Source of the DNA: Parolsenella massiliensis
Lineage (GTDB): Bacteria; Actinomycetota; Coriobacteriia; Coriobacteriales; Atopobiaceae
DNA length: 64,000 nt
NCBI RefSeq assembly: GCF_900143685.1
Contig: NZ_LT671675.1
Coordinates: 1,109,985 to 1,173,984 of the forward strand
Direction: 5' to 3'
Positions 43,882 through 50,992 of the stretch are shown one piece after another. Position numbers and translations under genes: made by a program. The notes under the pieces are model-generated. The model ran no database searches. It was given only the letters and a program-made list of their open reading frames with translations, and was not told the origin of the DNA. Each line of letters begins with the position of its first letter. Within the stretch, counting starts at the first letter, position 1.

Positions 43882-45363
43882 CTACCTGTGGTAGATGCCC
43901 GTGCGCTCGTACTTGGGCTCGCAGCACACGTTGATGCCCAGGCGGCGCAGCACCTGCTCGTCGGTCGCGGAGATGATGACCGAGAAGAACGCGTCGAGGC
44001 CGCGAAGCTGGCCCAGGCCGTCGAGCACGCGCGCGGCCACCTCGTCGGTGGCCGAGGTGATGGAGAGCGCCATGAGCGTCTCGTCCGTGTGCAGGCGCGG
44101 GTTGGTCGAGCCCATGAAGTGCGTCTTGAGGTAGCTGATGGGCTCGATGGCGTCGTTGGAGATGACCTCGAGCTCGATGTCGACGCCCGAGACCACCTTG
44201 AGCGCGTTCATGAGCAGCGAGCTGGCGGCGCCCAGGCGCGTCGAGGTCTTGCCCGTGACGACCGAGCCGTCCGGCATGACCATGGCGCCCACGGGCGAGC
44301 CCGTGACCTGCTCCTTCGTGAGGGCGGCCGAGCGCGCCGGCGAGTAGTTCTTGTCGATGCCCGCCTTCTTCATGATGAGCTCGAGGCGGTCGACCTGCTC
44401 GCTCCCCATGCCCGTGCGCTTCACGGCCACGGCGGCCTGGAAGTAACGGCGCACGATCTCCATGCGGCTCGCATCGCGGCACGCCTCGTCGTCGGTGATG
44501 GCAAAGCCCACCATGTTGACGCCCATGTCCGTGGAGCTCTGGTAGGGGCTCTCGCCCAAGATCTTCTCCATGAGGGCGCGAACCACGGGGAACGCCTCGA
44601 CGTCGCGGTTGTAGTTCACCGTGGTCTTGCCGTAGGCGTCGAGGTGGAACGGGTCGATGATGTTGGCGTCGTCCAGGTCTGCCGTGGCCGCCTCGTAGGC
44701 GATGTTCACGGGGTGCGTGAGCGGCAGGTTCCACACGGGGAACGTCTCGAACTTGGCGTACCCCGCCTCGACGCCACGCGTGTGCTCGTGGTAGATCTGC
44801 GACAGGCACGTGGCGAGCTTGCCCGAGCCCGGGCCGGGGGCGGTCACGACGACGAGCGGGCGCGTCGTCTCCACGAACTCGTTTCTGCCGTAGCCGTTCT
44901 CGGAGACGATGAGGTCGACGTCGTGCGGGTAGCCCTCGATGGGATAGTGCAGCTTGCAGGGGATGCCGAGCGACTCGAGGCGGCTGCGGAACACGTTGGC
45001 GGCGGGCTGGTTGGCGTACTGCGTGAGCACGACGGCCGCCACGGCGAATCCCTGGCCGCGGAACAGGTCGACGAGGCGAAGGACGTCCTCGTCGTAGGTG
45101 ATGCCGAGGTCGCCGCGGGCCTTGTTCTTCTCGATGTGGTTGGCGTTGATGGCAATGATGACCTCGACGTCGTCGGCGAGGCTCTTGAGCATGCGGAACT
45201 TGGAGTCGGGCTCGAAGCCGGGGAGGACGCGGCTCGCGTGGTAGTCGTCGAACAGCTTGCCGCCGAACTCGAGGTAGAGCTTGCCGCCGAACTGCGCGAT
45301 GCGCTCGCGAATGTGCTCGGCCTGCAGCTCGATGTACTTGTCGTTGTCAAATCCCTGGCGCAT
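43882..45363 (-). CDS. DUF1846 family protein
   Basis: 493 aa protein of the DUF1846 family, widespread in anaerobic Gram-positives, with known structures but no firmly assigned function. Recognisable stretches are RQGFDNDKYIELQAEHIRERI at the N-terminus, KLYLEFGGKLFDDYHASRVLPGF, the P-loop-like TAPGPGSGKLATCLSQIYHEHTRG, and DMGVNMVGFAITDDEACRDAS. The nucleotide-binding look of the GPGSGK segment suggests a kinase- or ligase-like activity (inference). ATG 45363 has GGAGGG upstream. Confidence 0.88.
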   Translation of the reverse strand: MRQGFDNDKYIELQAEHIRERIAQFGGKLYLEFGGKLFDDYHASRVLPGFEPDSKFRMLKSLADDVEVIIAINANHIEKNKARGDLGITYDEDVLRLVDLFRGQGFAVAAVVLTQYANQPAANVFRSRLESLGIPCKLHYPIEGYPHDVDLIVSENGYGRNEFVETTRPLVVVTAPGPGSGKLATCLSQIYHEHTRGVEAGYAKFETFPVWNLPLTHPVNIAYEAATADLDDANIIDPFHLDAYGKTTVNYNRDVEAFPVVRALMEKILGESPYQSSTDMGVNMVGFAITDDEACRDASRMEIVRRYFQAAVAVKRTGMGSEQVDRLELIMKKAGIDKNYSPARSAALTKEQVTGSPVGAMVMPDGSVVTGKTSTRLGAASSLLMNALKVVSGVDIELEVISNDAIEPISYLKTHFMGSTNPRLHTDETLMALSITSATDEVAARVLDGLGQLRGLDAFFSVIISATDEQVLRRLGINVCCEPKYERTGIYHR

Positions 45364-45471
45364 GCGCCCTCCCTCGCTTGCCCGTGCACCCGGGCGCGCC
45401 CCCGCGACCCAGACCGCACGCACGACTATCATGTTTGCAACACATTGACTTTACTTGACTGGAGGCCCCAC

Positions 45472-46326
45472 GTGAGCGAGACGACCACCGACAATCCCAC
45501 GACAGCGGCACTCGGCGAGCCAACCCAGGCGAGCGGCTCGGGCGACAACATCACGACGCGTCTGCGCCCCATCTTCACCGACGAGGGCCTTGCGCGCATC
45601 CAGGGCTCGCGCGTGCTCGTGATAGGCCTGGGCGGCGTGGGCTCGAGCTGCGTGGAGGCGCTCGCGCGCGCCTGCGTAGGCGAGCTGTTCCTCGTTGATC
45701 GCGACACGGTGGACCCAAGCAACCTCAACCGCCAGGCGCTCGCGTTCGAGAGCACGGTGGGTCGCGTGAAGGCAGACGTCATGCGCGAGATGATCCGTGA
45801 CATCAACCCGAGCTGCCGCGTGGAGTGCCGCCAGCACTACGTGACCAAGGAGAACCTCCCCGAGGTCCTCGCCTGGGCGGGCGCCAAGGTGGATGAGGAG
45901 GGCCGCGTCGTGGGCCGCGGCGAGCTCGACTACGTGGTGGACGCCATCGACACGATTACGCAGAAGCTTGAGCTCGCGCGTCTCACGTGGGGGGCCAACA
46001 TCCCCGAGGTGAGCAGCATGGGGGCCGCCAACAAGCTCAACCCCGAGAAGTTCGCGCTCGCCGACATCTCCAAGACGCACGGCTGCCGCATGGCGCGCAC
46101 CATCCGCAAGGAGTGCGCGCGTCGTGGCGTGCGCCACCTCGAGGTGCTCTACTCGCCCGAGGAGCCCGTGCGCCCGAGTGCGGTGGCCGGCAGCTCCCAC
46201 GGCGGCCTGTCCAACCTGGGCACGGCGAGCTACATGCCGCCCATCATGGGCCAGATGGTGGCCGGCCGCGTCATCCGCGCGCTCATCGGCTACGAGCCGT
46301 GGCGCTGGGACCGGAGCGAGGCGTGA
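45472..46326 (+). CDS. tcdA: tRNA threonylcarbamoyladenosine dehydratase, TcdA/ThiF family
   Basis: 284 aa E1-like enzyme that cyclises t6A37 in tRNA. The nucleotide-binding GLGGVGSSCVEALARA (52-67), DRDTVDPSNLNRQALAFESTVGRVKADVM, VVDAIDTITQKLEL and the TcdA-typical SSMGAANKLNPEKF...DISKTHGCRMARTIRKECARRGVRHLEVLYSPEEPV are all present. The first 30 residues are a low-complexity addition. GTG 45472 follows GGAGG at 8 nt; the frame upstream is antisense to the DUF1846 gene. Its stop overlaps the next start (GTGA). Confidence 0.9.
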   Translation: MSETTTDNPTTAALGEPTQASGSGDNITTRLRPIFTDEGLARIQGSRVLVIGLGGVGSSCVEALARACVGELFLVDRDTVDPSNLNRQALAFESTVGRVKADVMREMIRDINPSCRVECRQHYVTKENLPEVLAWAGAKVDEEGRVVGRGELDYVVDAIDTITQKLELARLTWGANIPEVSSMGAANKLNPEKFALADISKTHGCRMARTIRKECARRGVRHLEVLYSPEEPVRPSAVAGSSHGGLSNLGTASYMPPIMGQMVAGRVIRALIGYEPWRWDRSEA

Positions 46327-46351
46327 CAGAGGTGCCGGGGCCAGGTGTCAC
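46323..46351. repeat. GTGACA...TGTCAC palindrome at the tcdA-tatD junction
   Basis: GTGACA (46323-46328) and TGTCAC (46346-46351) surround GGTGCCGGGGCC. The TGA is the tcdA stop and the GTG the probable start of the next gene, so the element is translated as VTEVPGPGVT. A weaker member of the stop-codon-bearing palindromes. Confidence 0.5.
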
Positions 46352-47102
46352 CGCTGACGTCTACGACATGCATGCACACCTCGGCTTTTATGAGGATGTG
46401 ACGCACGGTGCGCGCGAGCTTGCGGGCTTGGGCGTGCATGCGCTGTGCGCCACGGTGACGCCTGCCGAGTACGAGCGGGTGGCGGCGGAGCTCGCGGGCG
46501 CCCGCAACGTTCGCGTGGGCGTGGGACTTCACCCCTGGTGGCTCGCCGACGGCCGCTGCAACGAGGCAGACGCGAGGAGGGCCGCCGAGCTTGCGGCTAC
46601 GAGCCGCTACGTGGCCGAGGTGGGGCTGGATTTCTCGCATGGAAGGCTGGCATGCGCGCGCGAGCAGGTCACCGCACTCGATGCGATCCTTCGCAGCTGC
46701 GAGGGCGGCGGACACGTGCTATCGCTTCACGCCGTGGCCTCGGCGGGAGCGGTGCTCGACCTTCTCGAGCGCCATGGGACGTGCGGGAACAACGACGTCA
46801 TCATCCATTGGTTCTCGGGATCGGGAGACGAGCTCACGCGCGCGCGGCGCATGGGCTGCCTGCTCTCGGTAAACGCGTTTGGCCTGGAGACGAGGCGCGG
46901 CAGGTCCTACGCCACGCAGATTCCAGCCGAGCAGCTGCTGCTCGAGACCGACCTGCCCGGCGAGGGGGCGCACGCGACCGAGTGGCCGCCCGAGCGCCTC
47001 GCCACGCGGCTGCGCAAGACGCTCGAGACGATCTGCGAGCTGCGCGACGAGGACGTGGCGCCCGCGATCGCCGCCACGAGCCGCCGGCTGCTCGAGCCCT
47101 AG
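46323..47102 (+). CDS. TatD-family metal-dependent hydrolase
   Basis: 259 aa TIM-barrel hydrolase (possible DNase). Metal ligands in DMHAHLGF (HxH), a Glu in YVAEVGLDF, His in HVLSLHAVA, the family motif IIHWFSGSGDEL, and LLLETDLPG near the C-terminus. The start at GTG 46323 would use the tcdA stop overlap; because the first 10 residues come from a repeated palindrome, a start nearer to ATG 46368 is not excluded. Converges on recN. Confidence 0.82.
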   Translation: MTEVPGPGVTADVYDMHAHLGFYEDVTHGARELAGLGVHALCATVTPAEYERVAAELAGARNVRVGVGLHPWWLADGRCNEADARRAAELAATSRYVAEVGLDFSHGRLACAREQVTALDAILRSCEGGGHVLSLHAVASAGAVLDLLERHGTCGNNDVIIHWFSGSGDELTRARRMGCLLSVNAFGLETRRGRSYATQIPAEQLLLETDLPGEGAHATEWPPERLATRLRKTLETICELRDEDVAPAIAATSRRLLEP

Positions 47103-47187
47103 CACTCGTTGATGATGCGTTTCGTCACGCCCAGAGGCCGTCTAGCGCGCAAAAGCGCATCACAAACGGCACCGACGTGCAGAAACG

Positions 47188-48822
47188 CTACGTGTGCGCC
47201 TCGGCGAGGAGCTCGCGGGCGTGGGCGAGCGAGATGTCGGATGCGTCTCCGGAGAGCATGCGGGCAATCTCGGCCACGCGCTCGTCGCCGGAGATCTCGC
47301 GAAGCGAGGTCTCGGGGCGGCCGTCCTCGCCGGTTGCCTTGGACACGAGGTAGTGGCACTCGCCCATCACGGCGACCTGCGCGAGGTGCGTCACGACGAT
47401 GACCTGGTGCGTCTTGGCGAGGTCTGCGAGCACGGCGGCAAGCGAGCGAGCCGTTGAGCCACCCACGCCCGCGTCCACCTCGTCGAACACGAGCGTGTCC
47501 ACGCCGTCGGCCTGGCCGAGAACCACCTTGCAGGCGAGCATGACGCGACTCACCTCGCCGCCCGACGCGATGCGGCGAAGCGGTCGCGCCGTGAGGCCCG
47601 CGCCGGGGCGATACATGAGCTCGACGCGGCTTGGGCCCTGCGGCCCCCACTGCTCGCGGGGGCTGCGCTCGATCGCCACCGTGAGCTCGGCGCCCGCCAT
47701 CTCGAGACGGGTCATCTGCCCCGTGACGGCGGCCGAGAATCGCGGCGCTGCCTCGGAGCGCACGGCGTCGAGCGCGTCTGCCGCCTTGGAAAGGCTCGCC
47801 TCGGCCTCTCGGGCCGCACGCTCGGCCGCACGCTCGCGCTCGCCGGAGTCACCGGCGGCCTCCACGACCTCGCGGGCACGGTCGCGACGCGCAAGCACGT
47901 CTGCCATGCTGGGGCCAAACGTGCGCATGAGGCCCTGCAAAGACGCCATGCGCTGCTGCATGTGCGCGAGCTCCTCGGGGTCGAGCTCCACGGAGTCGCG
48001 GTACTCGCGCAGCTGCGAGGCGCAGTCCTCCACGTCGATGAGTGCGCTCTCGAGAGAATCGGCGAGGTTGGCGAGGGCATCGTCATAGCGCGAGGCATCA
48101 CGCAGCTCGCTCACGGCGCCCGAGAGCAAATCCGTGGCGCCGCCGTCTCCCGACACAGCCTCGCGGGCGGACTCGCTTGCGCGCAGCAGTGCCTCGGCGT
48201 GCTCGGCGCGCGGAAGCGTCTCCTCGAGCTCATCGAGCTCGCCGGCCTGCGGGTTCACCTCGTCGATGCGCCTGAGCTCGAACTGGGCCTGCTCCAGGCG
48301 CTCGTCGCTCGAACGCGCGAGCTCACGCACGCGGTCGAGCTCGGCGGCCGCCGCATCGGCGGCGCGAAGCGCGTCCTGGTAGCGCGAAAGCGCCCGCGCG
48401 GCATCCTCGCCCGTCCAGGCATCGAGCATCTGGGCGTGCATGGCCGGGCTCATCAGGCGCTGGTGCTCGTGCTGGCCACAGAGGTCCACCGTGGATCCCA
48501 CCTGCTGTGCGAGCTCGGCCACGCTCGCCATGTGCCCGTCAAAGCTCACCCGTCCACGGCCCGCAGCCTCGACGCGGCGCCGCACCACGTGACCGTCAGC
48601 GTCATCTGGCCCCAGGTAGACGTGGCCCTCCACGAGCAGGTGGTCGTCCCCCTCGCGGACGGCGCCGGCGTCGGCGCGCTCGCCCACGAGCAGCTTGAGG
48701 GCGCTGAGCAGCGCCGTCTTGCCCGCGCCCGTCTCGCCCGTGAGCACGGTGAGACCGGCGGCGGGACGAATCGTCGCGTCGCGGATGAGGGCCACGCTCT
48801 GGACGTGGAGCTCGTCGATCAT
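47188..48822 (-). CDS. recN: DNA repair protein RecN
   Basis: 544 aa SMC-like ATPase for double-strand break repair. Walker A LTGETGAGKTALLSAL (28-43), Q-loop region, a long coiled coil (about 150-370), signature RIASGGEVSRVMLACK, Walker B VDTLVFDEVDAGVGG, and VIVVTHLAQVAVMGECHYLVSK. ATG 48822 has GGGAGG about 12 nt upstream. It follows nadK by 57 bp, a common pairing in Gram-positives. Confidence 0.95.
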   Translation of the reverse strand: MIDELHVQSVALIRDATIRPAAGLTVLTGETGAGKTALLSALKLLVGERADAGAVREGDDHLLVEGHVYLGPDDADGHVVRRRVEAAGRGRVSFDGHMASVAELAQQVGSTVDLCGQHEHQRLMSPAMHAQMLDAWTGEDAARALSRYQDALRAADAAAAELDRVRELARSSDERLEQAQFELRRIDEVNPQAGELDELEETLPRAEHAEALLRASESAREAVSGDGGATDLLSGAVSELRDASRYDDALANLADSLESALIDVEDCASQLREYRDSVELDPEELAHMQQRMASLQGLMRTFGPSMADVLARRDRAREVVEAAGDSGERERAAERAAREAEASLSKAADALDAVRSEAAPRFSAAVTGQMTRLEMAGAELTVAIERSPREQWGPQGPSRVELMYRPGAGLTARPLRRIASGGEVSRVMLACKVVLGQADGVDTLVFDEVDAGVGGSTARSLAAVLADLAKTHQVIVVTHLAQVAVMGECHYLVSKATGEDGRPETSLREISGDERVAEIARMLSGDASDISLAHARELLAEAHT

Positions 48823-48879
48823 GGCTGTGTTGCCTCCCTGGCACATGGCAGCGGCCGCACGTGGCGGCCGCCTCAAGAA

Positions 48880-49743
48880 CTACTGCTTCTTTCGCATCTG
48901 GCCGTAGAAGACGCGCGAGACCGAGTCATAGAACCCGCCGGCGTCCGAGTCGAGCAGGATGACGTCTCCGGGGCCGCGACGCACGGAGCACGCGACCACC
49001 TGGCCGCCCTCGGGGCACGTCACGAGCTGGCCGTCCACGAACACACTGCTCTCTGCCGGGCGCTCGTCGGACAGCTCGAGCTCCACGATGTCGGACGACG
49101 ACGTGAGAAACGCGCGGGCCAGGATGGTGTGGGGCGCGATGGGCACGCACACCATGCCGTTGAACTCGGGCGTCACGATGGGGCCACCCGAGGACAGCGC
49201 GTAGCCCGTGGAGCCCGTTGCCGTTGCCACCACGAATCCGTCCCCGCGAAGGCGGTCGATGCGGTTGCCCGAGACGGCGACGTCAAACTCGATCATGTCG
49301 CCGAGCGCGCCGCGCGTGAGCGCGAGCTCGTTGAGTGCGAAGTGGTGGGTGTCGCGAAGCAGCCCGCCGCCGCAGTCGAACGTGACGCCCACGTCGAGCG
49401 TGGCGCGACGGCTCTGGTGCATCTCCCCGGCAAGCGCGCGCGAGACGGACTCCACGATGTTCTCGGACCCCGCGCCCGTGAGAAAGCCGAGGTGGCCAAA
49501 GGAGAGCCCGAGGATGGGAATCTCGCGGTAGCCCACGATGCTCGCCGCGCGCAGCAGCGTGCCGTCTCCCCCAAGCGAGACGACGAGGCAGGCACCGTCC
49601 GGGTTGCACACACGGTTGGGCTCGCGCTTCTTGTCATGCGCCCACACGACCTCGGCACCCTCGTGGGAGAGCCACACCTCGAGCGTCGCCGCCGCCTGAA
49701 CGGCGTCGGCACGCGAGTAGTTGGGAACGAGCAGGACCTTCAC
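48880..49743 (-). CDS. nadK: NAD kinase
   Basis: 287 aa enzyme phosphorylating NAD to NADP. GGDGT at 58-62 preceded by CLVVSL, LGLSFGHLGFLTGAG, FALNELALTRG, and GDGFVVATATGSTGYALSSGGPIVTP are family hallmarks. The gene tlyA, often found upstream in the nadK-recN group, is not here; a 357-bp region without a gene precedes nadK. Confidence 0.95.
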   Translation of the reverse strand: MKVLLVPNYSRADAVQAAATLEVWLSHEGAEVVWAHDKKREPNRVCNPDGACLVVSLGGDGTLLRAASIVGYREIPILGLSFGHLGFLTGAGSENIVESVSRALAGEMHQSRRATLDVGVTFDCGGGLLRDTHHFALNELALTRGALGDMIEFDVAVSGNRIDRLRGDGFVVATATGSTGYALSSGGPIVTPEFNGMVCVPIAPHTILARAFLTSSSDIVELELSDERPAESSVFVDGQLVTCPEGGQVVACSVRRGPGDVILLDSDAGGFYDSVSRVFYGQMRKKQ

Positions 49744-50100
49744 GCGGCACTCCCCTCAGGGCCCTTCGGCCCACGAGAAAACATTCGTTCGATGATTCTA
49801 CCACTCAGGGACCGCAAGCCCGCCGGCCGTCAGGCCGAACGGCCACCCCGCGACGGACCCGTCAGCTTCCGGTAAGAGCAAGGCACGACACCGCGCCCAT
49901 CGTGGACCGCCACAATGCCGGCCGAAGGCCGAGCGGCCACCCCCGCGACCTGCGAGACAGCAAGGGCCCGGCAGGTCCCGTAGCAAACATTCCGCAGCGG
50001 CCGAGCGCCTCGTTTCTCCCGAGTCACCCATCCGCGAGGACGTTTGCGAGGGACCTGCCGGGCCCGTTGGGCATCCGTCAGCCAGCGACGTCAGCCGTTC
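49744..50100. other. Non-coding, structure-rich interval between nadK and the APH-like gene
   Basis: No supported gene. It holds a pair of direct repeats (49821-49854 and 49917-49949, both GGCCG-rich with CGGCCAC(C)CCCGCGAC ends) and a long inverted repeat, 49961-49988 with 50042-50069, in which GGGCCCGGCAGGTCCC and GCAAAC match their partners exactly. The paired segments are compatible with a structured RNA or a bidirectional terminator; short frames here have no ribosome-binding sites. Confidence 0.6.
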
Positions 50101-50862
50101 CTACTGATACTCAGCCACGTCAATCCAGCCGCGGAGGAACTCCTCCTCCTTGGCATCGCGGTGACGGGCAAGCTCGCTCGCTGCGACGATGCTCGTCCAG
50201 CGGCGGACGACCTGCACGGGCATGTCGGCCATCTTGCAGAACAGGACGAGGTACTTGTCAGCAAGCGTCAGGTCCTCAAGGGCGAACAGCAGGTAGGTCA
50301 TGGCGGCGTCGGCGGCAGGCGAGCCCTGCGTGGCGTGCGCCCAGTCGCAGACGTAGAGCAGGCCGTCGTCGCCCACGATGACGTTGGACGGGTTGAAGTC
50401 GCCGTGACAGACGCGGTTCTCGACCTTCATGCCGTCGAGGCGGATGAGCAGCTCGTAGCGCGTCGTGGCGTCGATCTCGGTGAGGCCGTTAATCATGCGG
50501 GCGTACTTGTCGCGCTGGCGGTTGAGCAGCGGCGCCGTGTGGCCGTTGACCTCGAGCTGCAGGCGGACGAACTGCTCGAGGTACTCCTCGACGTTCTTCT
50601 TGTCGGCCTTCATGCGCTCGGCGAGCGTCGTTCCCTGGACCTTCTCGGTGGCCAGGGCCCAGCCCTCCTCGCACTTGGAGACCTCGAGGATCTTGGGCAC
50701 GCGGATACCGGTCTCCTGGATGCGGGCAAGGTTGAGCGCCTCGTTGAAGACGTCGCTCTCGGCCTTGGAGGCGTTGAACACCTTGACGATGCGGTCACCC
50801 GTGTCATAGACGACCTTGTTGCCGCGACGGACAAGCTCCACCTTGTTCTCAGGAAGCTCCAT
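50101..50862 (-). CDS. Aminoglycoside-phosphotransferase-like kinase
   Basis: 253 aa protein-kinase-like fold of the APH/choline-kinase group. Catalytic loop CHGDFNPSNVIV (152-163; Asp155 the likely base), metal-binding Asp173 in YVCDWAHATQGSPAADAAMTYLL, and an N-terminal lobe with RIVKVFN. Proteins of this shape without a known substrate are frequent in Firmicutes and Coriobacteriia. There is no indication of antibiotic resistance; a sugar, amino alcohol or small metabolite is more likely. It lies downstream of adhE behind two GC-rich hairpins. Confidence 0.8.
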   Translation of the reverse strand: MELPENKVELVRRGNKVVYDTGDRIVKVFNASKAESDVFNEALNLARIQETGIRVPKILEVSKCEEGWALATEKVQGTTLAERMKADKKNVEEYLEQFVRLQLEVNGHTAPLLNRQRDKYARMINGLTEIDATTRYELLIRLDGMKVENRVCHGDFNPSNVIVGDDGLLYVCDWAHATQGSPAADAAMTYLLFALEDLTLADKYLVLFCKMADMPVQVVRRWTSIVAASELARHRDAKEEEFLRGWIDVAEYQ

Positions 50863-50904
50863 GCTAAGCCCTCCTTAAAGGGTCTGAGTGAGTGATGGTG
50901 GGGA

Positions 50905-50978
50905 GGCCGCCAGCCCCTGGCGGCCACTCCCCTCCCCCCTATTGCTCCCCGCCGGGCGCGGCATCGCATGCGCCCGGC
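50905..50978. terminator. Two GC-rich hairpins after adhE
   Basis: GGCCGCCAG/CTGGCGGCC (50905-50913 with 50917-50925) and GCCGGGCGC/GCGCCCGGC (50951-50959 with 50970-50978). The second starts 15 nt past the adhE stop. Neither is followed by a clear T-run on the minus strand. Confidence 0.55.
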
Positions 50979-50992
50979 GGTTCAGCGGCAAA

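Noticed and set aside
43864-45471. Long N-terminal extension of tcdA
   Set aside because: It is antisense to the DUF1846 gene; GTG 45472 with GGAGG upstream is the natural start.
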